Shown here: piece after piece, positions 8,338-15,911 of the stretch | Numbering within the stretch: position 1 is the first letter of the stretch | Layout: each line of letters opens with the position of its first letter | NCBI RefSeq assembly: GCF_001277255.1 | Contig: NZ_CP012265.1 | Span: 62,001 to 126,000 of the forward strand | From: Cronobacter condimenti 1330 | GTDB lineage: Bacteria; Pseudomonadota; Gammaproteobacteria; Enterobacterales; Enterobacteriaceae | Length of the DNA: 64,000 nt | Direction: 5' to 3' | Made by a program: the position numbers and the translations under genes | The notes under the pieces: generated by a model | Told to the model about the DNA's origin: nothing | The model's input: only the letters and a program-made list of their open reading frames with translations | Database searches by the model: none

Positions 8338-9342
8338 ATGCATAAAAACCTGGGTTCCCGGACGGTGCTTAACCTGCCGGCGGGCTACTACGGCATGGTG
8401 TTAGGGATAATCGGCATGGGGCTTGCCTGGCGTTATGCCAGCACCATCTGGCCCGTCAGTCCGGTTATCGGCAATAGTCTGGTGCTGCTGGCAATGGTCG
8501 TCTGGCTGCTGCTGAGTATGGCGTTTATTTATCGTGCTGTGACCTTCTGGCAAAGCGTGGCGGCTGAATTGCGCCACCCGGTGCAGAGCAGTTTTATCAG
8601 TCTGTTCCCGGCGACCACGATGCTGGTGGCTATTGGCATGACGCCCTGGTGTCGGCCGGCGGCGCTGGTGCTGTTCTTCGCAGGCGTTGCCGCGCAGCTG
8701 GGCTACGGCGCCTGGCAGTCGGCGGGGCTGTGGCGCGGGAGCCACCCCGCTGAAGCCACCACGCCCGGACTTTATCTGCCTACGGTTGCGAACAACTTTA
8801 TCAGCGCGATGGCCTGCGGAGCGCTGGGATTTCATGATGCAGGTTACGTGTTTCTCGGGGCAGGCGTTTTTTCATGGTTGAGTCTGGAGCCGGTAATTTT
8901 ACAGCGGCTGCGCAGCGCAGGGGAGTTGCCCACGGCGCTTCGAACCTCGCTTGGGATTCAGCTTGCCCCCGCGCTGGTTGCCTGCAACGCCTGGCTTGCC
9001 GTCAACGGCGGGGAGGCGGATGTCTTCGCCAAAATGCTCTTTGGCTATGGGCTGTTACAGTTACTGTTTATGCTGCGCCTGATGCCCTGGTATCTGGCGC
9101 AGCCGTTTAACGCTTCGTTCTGGAGCTTCTCATTCGGCATCTCGGCGTTAGCCAGCACCGGGCTGCATCTCGGTCATCACAGCGCCAGCGGTTTTTTCCA
9201 TACGCTCGCGGTGCCGCTGTTTATTTTCACGAACCTCATCATTGCCACGCTGCTTATCAGGACCGTCGTGCTGTTGATTCAGGGAAAATTACTGCTGCGC
9301 GTGGAGCGTCTTCCCACGCCGGGGCCGCAGAACGCGGAGTAA
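8338..9342 (+). CDS. tehA: TehA-type transporter (tellurite resistance/dicarboxylate family)
   Basis: A 334-residue inner-membrane protein of the TDT family with about ten hydrophobic helices, matching E. coli TehA (330 residues). Landmarks include LNLPAGYYGMVLG at the start, LYLPTVANNFISAM and the buried Phe/Gly-rich helices. TehA is a homotrimeric anion-channel-like protein related to plant SLAC1 and gives tellurite resistance when overexpressed with TehB. No tehB follows here. The gene stands alone and ends at a strong bidirectional terminator. Confidence 0.88.
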   Translation: MHKNLGSRTVLNLPAGYYGMVLGIIGMGLAWRYASTIWPVSPVIGNSLVLLAMVVWLLLSMAFIYRAVTFWQSVAAELRHPVQSSFISLFPATTMLVAIGMTPWCRPAALVLFFAGVAAQLGYGAWQSAGLWRGSHPAEATTPGLYLPTVANNFISAMACGALGFHDAGYVFLGAGVFSWLSLEPVILQRLRSAGELPTALRTSLGIQLAPALVACNAWLAVNGGEADVFAKMLFGYGLLQLLFMLRLMPWYLAQPFNASFWSFSFGISALASTGLHLGHHSASGFFHTLAVPLFIFTNLIIATLLIRTVVLLIQGKLLLRVERLPTPGPQNAE

Positions 9343-9352
9343 AACAGACAGC

Positions 9353-9380
9353 AAAAAGCCCGGCAGTGCCGGGCTTTTTT
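9353..9380. terminator. Bidirectional terminator between tehA and the chemoreceptor
   Basis: AGCCCGGCA and TGCCGGGCT arms are flanked by A5 on the left and T6 on the right, a classic two-way intrinsic terminator between convergent genes. Confidence 0.9.
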
Positions 9381-9402
9381 AGCATTCCTCCAGGGGAACT
9401 TG

Positions 9403-11328
9403 TCAGAAGGTTTCCCAGTCTCCCGCGCCGTCTGCTGCAAGCGTGCGGCTTGCGCTGGCCGGTGCGGCCGCAAAAGCGGGTTTCGCAGACGGTTTTTTCG
9501 AAATGGCATCGCCCAGCTTGAACAGTGAAATCAGCTGCGACAGCTCGCCTGCCTGCTGCTCCAGCGACGCGGCGGCGGCGGAAGATTCCTGCACCAGCGC
9601 GGCGTTCTGCTGGGTAGTGGAATCGAGCTCACTGACGGCTTTGCTGATCTGGTCGATGCCACGGCTCTGTTCGTCAGAAGCATGTGAGATTTCCGTCATG
9701 ATCCCGCTGACACCCTCTACGGAAGAGACGATATCTTTCATCGTGTCGCCCGCTTTATTGACCATCGCCGAGCCAGAATTCACGCGGTCAACCGATTCCT
9801 GAATCAGACCTTCTATCTCTTTTGCCGCCTGCGCGCTGCGTTGCGCCAGCGTTCTTACTTCACCGGCAACTACGGCGAAACCGCGGCCCTGTTCGCCTGC
9901 ACGCGCGGCTTCTACCGCAGCGTTGAGCGCCAGAATGTTTGTCTGGAACGAAATACCGTTAATGACGCTGATAATGTCTTTAATTTTGTTTGAGCTGTCG
10001 GTGATAGTTTTCATCGTATCCACGACACCCCAGACAATCTGACCACCGCTGCGTGCGTTTTCAGCCGCCGTATGGGCAAGCGTACTGGCTTCGCGGGCGT
10101 TATCGGCGTTGCGTTTCACGGTCGAGGTTAACTCTTCCATACTGGCTGCTGTTTCAACCACAGCGGCGGACTGTTCTTCGGTACGTGACGCCAGATCGGT
10201 GTTGCCGATAGAAATCTGCGAGGAGGCGGAGGCCACATAAACAACCGATTCCTTAATTTGGGTGATAAGCTCACGCAGTTTCTGGTTCATGGTCGCCATT
10301 GCGATACTCAGGCGGCCCAGCTCGTCATTCGAGCTCGCTTCAATCACCGCCGTCAGGTCGCCTGCGGCGATGCGCTCCGCCACATTCAGGTTATAGCGGA
10401 TCTGCGAGGTCATCTGGCGGGTGATAAGCCAGGCGATAAAGAGCCCGATCACCACAGAACAAAGGGCCACGATCACGACGATATACATCACGTGGCTAAT
10501 TTTGGTTTTACTTTTATCCGCCTGCAACTGCGCCAGTTCACTGGTGGTGTTATTAAGCTTGTCCGACACGGGAGGCATTGCATCGGAAGCCGCTTTGGCG
10601 TTTTTCAGCGCCAGAACGTAGGCATCAACCTGGCTTGCGAGCGTATTCAGTGCTGACTGGATAGCGTCTGCCGAGCTGACCACGGCCGTGCTGTTCTCGT
10701 TTTTAATGGCGTTCAGCTGCGCGGTGGCCTGCTGCATATCGGCGCTGAATTGCTGCTGCCCCTCTTTACCACGCGAGCCCACAATCGATGTGGCATCCGC
10801 TCGTAATTTTTCAACGTAGTAGAGCAGGTTAACGCTGGCTTTGGTCAGTGTATCGCTGTTGCGCAGGGCCTGGCTCGCTTCGCTAAAAGCTGGCTGGTTT
10901 GCAGCGTCCAGTACGTTTTTGCCTTGCGCAATGCTCGCGCTTTCCTGAGCAATAAAGTTGTTACGCACTTCTCTGTAGGCTTTTACCGTTACGCCGAGTT
11001 CTTCAAACAGCACACCGGTATCGTCCTCCCAGGAAAATTGTTTACCGCTTTCAATCTTCTCCGCCATTTGATTAATCGCGTTAAGGTTTTCCTGGGCGGC
11101 TTTTTCGTCATGGGTGGACTGGTACACCAGGCGGTTACGTCTGGCGGCACTTAAATCGTTATTGATCTGATTAAGCAACTGCTCTTTTTCAGCATGTTCG
11201 CTGATAGCTAAAAGCTGAGTGATGCTGATCCCAGAGGAAATGATAATAACGGCGACTAAAAGTGAAAAGCCGCCGAATAGCTTCGTTGCTACAGAAAGAT
11301 TTTTAAAAATACCGGGTTTACCTGTCAT
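9403..11328 (-). CDS. Methyl-accepting chemotaxis protein
   Basis: A 641-residue chemoreceptor. A transmembrane helix at about 17-37 precedes a long helical periplasmic sensor (about 38-280), whose size fits a helical-bimodular (HBM) type domain, not the shorter Tar type. TM2 (about 284-305) and HAMP follow. The signalling domain has the hairpin tip SFQTNILALNAAVEAARAGEQGRGFAVVAGEVR and methylation helices on both sides. It ends in DWETF, the pentapeptide tether for CheR and CheB. The ligand is unknown; HBM receptors often bind organic acids or aromatics. A sigma-28 promoter lies upstream. Confidence 0.93.
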   Translation of the reverse strand: MTGKPGIFKNLSVATKLFGGFSLLVAVIIISSGISITQLLAISEHAEKEQLLNQINNDLSAARRNRLVYQSTHDEKAAQENLNAINQMAEKIESGKQFSWEDDTGVLFEELGVTVKAYREVRNNFIAQESASIAQGKNVLDAANQPAFSEASQALRNSDTLTKASVNLLYYVEKLRADATSIVGSRGKEGQQQFSADMQQATAQLNAIKNENSTAVVSSADAIQSALNTLASQVDAYVLALKNAKAASDAMPPVSDKLNNTTSELAQLQADKSKTKISHVMYIVVIVALCSVVIGLFIAWLITRQMTSQIRYNLNVAERIAAGDLTAVIEASSNDELGRLSIAMATMNQKLRELITQIKESVVYVASASSQISIGNTDLASRTEEQSAAVVETAASMEELTSTVKRNADNAREASTLAHTAAENARSGGQIVWGVVDTMKTITDSSNKIKDIISVINGISFQTNILALNAAVEAARAGEQGRGFAVVAGEVRTLAQRSAQAAKEIEGLIQESVDRVNSGSAMVNKAGDTMKDIVSSVEGVSGIMTEISHASDEQSRGIDQISKAVSELDSTTQQNAALVQESSAAAASLEQQAGELSQLISLFKLGDAISKKPSAKPAFAAAPASASRTLAADGAGDWETF

Positions 11329-11453
11329 TGCTCATTCCTCGGTTACTCACCCTGCCGTTACCACACACGTGCCGCCACTTTTCTCACGTCGCAATATTTG
11401 CGAGCGAATAATAAAAGCGGCAGACCATTCTTTGTTAAATTAATCCAAAAGGG

Positions 11454-11480
11454 TTATCGGCAGGGTGTAGGAATATATTA
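11454..11480 (-). promoter_or_regulatory. Sigma-28 (FliA) class 3 flagellar promoter
   Basis: On the minus strand GCCGATAA (11454-11461) matches the FliA -10 exactly. TAATATAT (11473-11480) lies 11 bases upstream in place of TAAAGTTT. It drives the chemoreceptor gene, so expression should follow the flagellar cascade. Confidence 0.75.
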
Positions 11481-11776
11481 AGAGGGCTTTTTTACATCAA
11501 ACTGGCATGCTCATAGAAATCACGGTGTTAGTCTTTTTACAGAAACGGATAGTTGTGATCTTATTAACAAAAGCAAAACGTAGGGTATAAAAATTAATAC
11601 TTTGCATCAAAACCATAAGCCTGATCAGATTCTTAATAAGAGAATATATTTATTAGCCTGTTCATTCAGTATTCTTTTGATGAACGATTAAAAAGGCTTT
11701 TGCGGACAAATGCCGGTAAACGGTACGGGTAGACTAAACATAAAGGGGTGCATGACAATATATCGAGGTGTAAATA

Positions 11777-12169
11777 GTGTTTACTCATATGCGTATTGCC
11801 AGGCCGGTCAGTGACTTGCAGGCCTCTTTTCAGCTCTGGTCTCAGGGACTTGGCCTCATGCGGCTCGCCGGTTTTACCGATCATGCGGGCTTTAGCGGCA
11901 TCATGCTTGGTCGTGACGATCTCCCCTGGCATCTGGAATTCACGGTGTGCGTGGATCATCCCGTCACGCCGTCGCCCGGTGATGAAGACCTGCTGGTGCT
12001 TTACTACCCGGACCACGCCGAATGGCAGCAGGTTTGCCGCACGCTTGAAACGGTAGGCTTCACCCGCGTTCGTGCGTTTAATCCTTACTGGGACGTGAAC
12101 GGGCGCACTTACCGCGATCACGACGGGTATCGTGTGGTCATTCAGAACCGGGCGTGGCGTGGTGACTGA
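11777..12169 (+). CDS. VOC family protein (YycE-like)
   Basis: A 130-residue VOC superfamily protein. It contains HMRIARPVSDL at the start, HLEFTVC in the middle and YWDVNGRTYRDHDGYRVVIQ at the end, the pattern of YycE-like glyoxalase-fold proteins. The metal-binding His and Glu positions are partly visible, but the substrate is unknown. A GTG start at 11777 follows GAGGTG at good spacing; an ATG four codons later is the alternative. It stands alone after a 450-base spacer. Confidence 0.75.
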   Translation: MFTHMRIARPVSDLQASFQLWSQGLGLMRLAGFTDHAGFSGIMLGRDDLPWHLEFTVCVDHPVTPSPGDEDLLVLYYPDHAEWQQVCRTLETVGFTRVRAFNPYWDVNGRTYRDHDGYRVVIQNRAWRGD

Positions 12170-12309
12170 ACAATAAAAACTGTCGCGCTATCAGCAAATC
12201 CTGATAAAGATCATGTCAGTTGCGGCGCGAGCAGATACACTCGTTGCGCGAATTTTCGCAAAATAATAATAAATTAATCCCGGTTTGTGAGGGAATACAG
12301 GGGCATAAA

Positions 12310-12858
12310 ATGAAGTATTCAGCGTTACTGGCGTTTGGGATGTTATGTCTTAGCACTGGCCATGCGTTATCTGCGACACCGACAACCTCACCCGAGCTCA
12401 GTTATCCGGAAATGATGAAAACAATATCGGGTTTACAGCCGCTGACATTCAAAGCGGCCCATGAAAAACACCAGGTGTTGGTATTTATCGATAACCAGTG
12501 CAGTTATTGCACCTATGTTGTTAAGAATGTTGATAAATATACCGATGCCGGACTGACCATGTCGTTTTTAACCGTCGCGCCCGATTCCATCCGGGATTCC
12601 GTAATTAGCGATATGGCCCGCGTCTGGTGTTCTGCGGACAAACAAAAAAGCCTGAAGAATGCGATGGTGGGCTTTTTGCCGAATAACGACGCCACCCCCG
12701 CCTGCGAAAACCTGGTTAAAGCGCAGTCGGATTTCGCCGTAAAAAATGGCGTGAACGTGACGCCAACCATGGTCGTGCTGGATAACCCGCCGCAGGTGAT
12801 TATCGGCAGCCAGCCACCGGACGCTATTCTGGCGAGCCTTCACGCCCCGCAAAAATAA
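12310..12858 (+). CDS. Periplasmic DsbC-like thioredoxin-fold protein
   Basis: A 182-residue protein with a signal peptide (about 1-22, ending GHALSA). The thioredoxin fold has a C64-S-Y-C67 active site in VFIDNQCSYCTYVV and a cis-proline loop at NVTPTMVV. CxYC with this loop is typical of thiol:disulfide isomerases such as DsbC, but the N-terminal dimerisation domain is short. It probably reduces or isomerises disulfides in the periplasm. ATG at 12310 is preferred because the signal peptide begins there. The gene is unlinked to the DsbG gene further on. Confidence 0.75.
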   Translation: MKYSALLAFGMLCLSTGHALSATPTTSPELSYPEMMKTISGLQPLTFKAAHEKHQVLVFIDNQCSYCTYVVKNVDKYTDAGLTMSFLTVAPDSIRDSVISDMARVWCSADKQKSLKNAMVGFLPNNDATPACENLVKAQSDFAVKNGVNVTPTMVVLDNPPQVIIGSQPPDAILASLHAPQK

Positions 12859-12896
12859 ATACGCCTTCCAGCGCGCTGCGATGACCGGGCGCGGTT

Positions 12897-13418
12897 TCAC
12901 TTTCTGAGTTTAAGGCGCATCGCGCATCGCGCCGCGCGGCAGAAGCCGTGCGCCGCTTCGTCATCGAGCACCCGTATCAGATGTGCCGGCAAGTCGGCTT
13001 GGGCGATGACATCAAAGCCGAGACGCTCATAAAACGGCTGATTCCACGGGACCGTCCTGAAGGTGGTAAGGGTGACGGCATGAAGCGCGCGCTCACGGGC
13101 GCAACGAATTGCATCCGCCATCAGTAATTTCCCCATTCCCTGGCCCTGATATTCCCGCGTGACCGCCACGCCCAGAATATGCAGCGTGTCATCCACGTAG
13201 TCGCCATTGATAAACCCGACAGGAATATCATGTTCATCCACCGCGACAGCAGAATACCCCTCAGCCAGGAGACGATGATGCAGGGTATCTGACTGCACGC
13301 CAGCCGTCGCAACCCATTCCAGGCCGGGGATTGTCGTGAATGCGCTGTCCGCTGAGCGCTCAATTACCCCAAGCTGCGTAATCTCTTCATCTGCGGTCTT
13401 TCTGATACGAAATGTCAT
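12897..13418 (-). CDS. GNAT family N-acetyltransferase
   Basis: A 173-residue GNAT enzyme that transfers acetyl from acetyl-CoA to an unknown amine. The acetyl-CoA-binding motif A is visible as ILGVAVTREYQGQGMGKLLM (Q/R-x-x-G-x-G). Motif B follows around NQPFYERLGFDV. It converges on the DsbC-like gene and is divergent from the monooxygenase operon. The likely substrate cannot be inferred. Confidence 0.85.
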   Translation of the reverse strand: MTFRIRKTADEEITQLGVIERSADSAFTTIPGLEWVATAGVQSDTLHHRLLAEGYSAVAVDEHDIPVGFINGDYVDDTLHILGVAVTREYQGQGMGKLLMADAIRCARERALHAVTLTTFRTVPWNQPFYERLGFDVIAQADLPAHLIRVLDDEAAHGFCRAARCAMRLKLRK

Positions 13419-13520
13419 TCTGGCTCCCTGTGGCTGCGCTATCCATATTTCGCCCGCGGGCGAAGCATCCGTTTTTTAGATCCTTACACTGCAATACGCA
13501 TTCAGTGAAGGAGAAGGCCA

Positions 13521-13844
13521 ATGATAGCCGTTTTATTTGAAGCACAGGCGCTGCCCGCAGCGCAGCAACGTTATTTCGATCTTGCCGCCGGGCTCAGACC
13601 GCTGCTGGCGACCGCGCCGGGGTTTATTGATATCGACCGTTTCCAGAGCCTGACGACACCCGGGAAATTACTGTCGCTCTCCTGGTGGGAGAGTGAAGAG
13701 GCCGTACGCGCCTGGAAAAGCAACCTTATGCATCAGGCTGCCCAGCAAGAAGGGCAGGACAGCATTTTTGCCTGGTACCGGATCCGCGTTGCCCATGTGC
13801 TTCGCGATTATTCATCAGATACAAAGGATAACTCACATGTATGA
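13521..13844 (+). CDS. Antibiotic-biosynthesis-monooxygenase (ABM) domain protein
   Basis: A 107-residue ferredoxin-like alpha/beta protein of the ABM family (quinol or heme-degrading type monooxygenases). The signature PGFIDIDRFQS, then LLSLSWWESEEAVRAWK, is clear. It is the first gene of a tight operon: its stop overlaps the ACT-protein start by 8 bases. AAGGAG lies upstream of the start. Substrate unknown. Confidence 0.82.
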   Translation: MIAVLFEAQALPAAQQRYFDLAAGLRPLLATAPGFIDIDRFQSLTTPGKLLSLSWWESEEAVRAWKSNLMHQAAQQEGQDSIFAWYRIRVAHVLRDYSSDTKDNSHV

Positions 13845-14235
13845 TATTCACGTGGTGCTGAACAATACCCCCGGTGCGCTGGCGGCGCTCGGGACGCTAC
13901 TCGGTCGCAGCGGTGTAGGCCTTGAGGGCGGCGGTGTGTTTACCGTCGCAGATAAGAGCCACGCGCATTTTCTGGTAGAAGCGGGTGAAACGGCGCAGCG
14001 GGTACTGGTGGACGCCGGATTTCAGGTGCAACGGGTTGCTCGCCCGCTTATCCGCAAACTGCCGCAGGCGCGCCCGGGCGAACTCGGCGACATTGCCCAG
14101 GCGCTTGCCAGCGCCGGCGTGAATATTCTTGTACAGTACAGCGATCACAGTAACCGGTTGATTCTTTTAACCGATAACGACAAGCAGGCTGAAAAGGTAA
14201 CCCGACCATGGGCAGTTCCCAGCGTCACCCCCTGA
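13837..14235 (+). CDS. ACT-domain-like small protein
   Basis: A 132-residue protein starting MYDIHVVLNNTPGALAALG, a typical ACT ligand-binding strand and loop. A second half (GELGDIAQALASAGVNILVQYSD) repeats the fold, so there are two ACT-like units in tandem. Such domains bind amino acids or similar small effectors. It overlaps the monooxygenase upstream (8 bases) and the ArsR regulator downstream (28 bases), so the three are translated together. Its role may be to sense the effector for this operon; that is inference. Confidence 0.7.
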   Translation: MYDIHVVLNNTPGALAALGTLLGRSGVGLEGGGVFTVADKSHAHFLVEAGETAQRVLVDAGFQVQRVARPLIRKLPQARPGELGDIAQALASAGVNILVQYSDHSNRLILLTDNDKQAEKVTRPWAVPSVTP

Positions 14236-14933
14236 ATGACGAGGCGCCGGTTCCGCGTCTGGAGCAGGCTATGTCCGGCGTGGCGGCGGCTATCGCCGAT
14301 CCGTCACGTGTCGCTATCCTCTGCGCGCTGATGGACGGGCGCGCGTGGACCGCCACTGAACTTAGCACCGTGGCCGATATTGCGCCGTCGACCGCGAGCG
14401 GCCATCTCTCGCGGCTGATGCAGCACGGGCTAATTGTCTGTCTTTCGCAGGGCAGGCATCGCTATTACCGGCTGGCGGGCCATGAGATTGCCGGATTGCT
14501 GGAAAATCTAATGGGGGTTTCCATGAGCCCTCGTCGGGTGCCTGAGCCCGGCACGCCTGTGCATTTGCGACAGGCCCGTACCTGTTATGACCATCTCGCC
14601 GGGGAACTCGCCGTGAAGATGTACGCGTTTATGTTGGCGCAACAGTGGCTTACGCCGGAGGGCGACGCGCTGACCGTCGAAGGAAGACAGCATTTTGCGG
14701 CGCTCGGCGTGCCGCTGGCTCTGAAACCCAGACGTAAAGTGTGCTGCCCGTGTCTCGACTGGAGTGAAAGACGATATCACCTGGGCGGGGAGGCGGGCGC
14801 GGCACTCCTGACGCGGTTTGTTGAACAGGGCTGGTTTGTCCGCACCCCCGGTTACCGTGAGATCCTCGTCACCCCTGCCGGGCGTACCGCGCTACACCGT
14901 TATTTCGGGATTGATACGGTTTATCCAGACTGA
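14208..14933 (+). CDS. ArsR/SmtB-like winged-helix regulator with C-terminal domain
   Basis: A 241-residue regulator. The winged helix at about 20-105 has the ArsR pattern (ADPSRVAILCALMDGRAWTATEL, then DIAPSTASGHLSRLMQHGLI). A C-terminal region of about 120 residues holds CCPCLDWSERRYHLGG, a Cys cluster shared by a subset of ArsR-like regulators. No CVC metal motif is seen in the helix. It closes the monooxygenase-ACT operon and probably controls it. Confidence 0.8.
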   Translation: MGSSQRHPLNDEAPVPRLEQAMSGVAAAIADPSRVAILCALMDGRAWTATELSTVADIAPSTASGHLSRLMQHGLIVCLSQGRHRYYRLAGHEIAGLLENLMGVSMSPRRVPEPGTPVHLRQARTCYDHLAGELAVKMYAFMLAQQWLTPEGDALTVEGRQHFAALGVPLALKPRRKVCCPCLDWSERRYHLGGEAGAALLTRFVEQGWFVRTPGYREILVTPAGRTALHRYFGIDTVYPD

Positions 14934-15268
14934 AGGCTGCGCGTTATTTAACGCGCCCGTTTCTGTGCGCCGCGATGTAATAACACGTCTATAAAAACAC
15001 CGCTTCGCTTATTATTCATACCAGGAATTTCCTCATAACCGAATTGCATGAGAAATTGCAGATAACCCTATAATCACTGCTGCTATTTATAATTGAAATT
15101 TGATATGCCACGCATTAATCGTATAAGAGAATAAGTCACCAGGGCGTGGTAGGATTACTATTATCGTAAAATTGTCATTTTTCTGCGGTATAGAGAAAGC
15201 GTGATGCTTTCATGAAATAAACATCACCTGCGTAAAATATATAATGACTGACCATCGCCGAGGCTTTT
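14934..15268. other. Intergenic region upstream of the FixJ regulator
   Basis: AT-rich sequence of 335 bases. No open frame of note. It presumably holds the promoter of the fixJ-type gene. One TCGTATAA, similar to the 16-bp repeat core at 23325-23388, is seen near 15118. Confidence 0.3.
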
Positions 15269-15883
15269 ATGGAACATATTGTCTATGTTGTGGATGATGA
15301 CAGTGCCGTCAGGCACGCCATCGTCTCGCTGCTGGGCTCCGCCGGGCTTGAAGTACGGGATTTCGCTACCGCGGAGTCCTTTCTGGATCATGCGTTTGAG
15401 GCTATTCCCGCCTGTGTCATTCTGGATATGCAAATGCCTGGCATTTCTGGCTTTGAGGTCGCGCAGACGCTGAAAGCGCGCGGGCGCGATCTGCCCGTTA
15501 TTTTCCTGACGGGCTACGGCACCATTCCCCTGTCGGTCCAGGCGATGAAAAGCGGCGCGTATGAATTTCTCACCAAACCGGTCGTACCGGACGAATTAAT
15601 TGCCTCGGTGGAAGCGGCGCTGCGTTTTGCCGAAGAAAACGCACAACATTCACGCCAGCATTATGATTTGAAACAGCGTCATTTATCGCTGACCCCGCGC
15701 GAGCAGGAAGTATTACAACTGGCCATTAGCGGTCTGTTGAATAAACAGATAGCCCACGAGCTGGGTGTCAGCGAAATCACCGTTAAGGTTCACCGCAAAC
15801 GGGTGATGGAAAAAATGCAGGCACGATCGCTTGCGGATTTAGTTCGGGCGGCGGAGCGACTCTCCATTCGCTCCGCCGTGTAA
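15269..15883 (+). CDS. FixJ-family response regulator
   Basis: A 204-residue two-domain regulator. The receiver (1-120) has the acidic pair DDD at 9-11, phospho-acceptor Asp53 in VILDMQMPG, and Thr/Lys in FLTGYG and LTKPV. The LuxR/NarL HTH (about 140-200) reads LTPREQEVLQLAISG and then NKQIAHELGVSEITVKVH. It converges tail to tail on the large hybrid kinase 28 bases away, so that kinase, a HisKA protein, is its likely phosphodonor. It is the best candidate to bind the tandem repeats at 23325-23388. Confidence 0.9.
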   Translation: MEHIVYVVDDDSAVRHAIVSLLGSAGLEVRDFATAESFLDHAFEAIPACVILDMQMPGISGFEVAQTLKARGRDLPVIFLTGYGTIPLSVQAMKSGAYEFLTKPVVPDELIASVEAALRFAEENAQHSRQHYDLKQRHLSLTPREQEVLQLAISGLLNKQIAHELGVSEITVKVHRKRVMEKMQARSLADLVRAAERLSIRSAV

Positions 15884-15911
15884 CCCCCGGCCGCGTCCTT
15901 GCGCCGGACTA

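Noticed and set aside
13693..13836. N-terminal extension of the ACT protein
   Set aside because: It overlaps the monooxygenase gene in another frame and the ACT fold begins exactly at the ATG at 13837.
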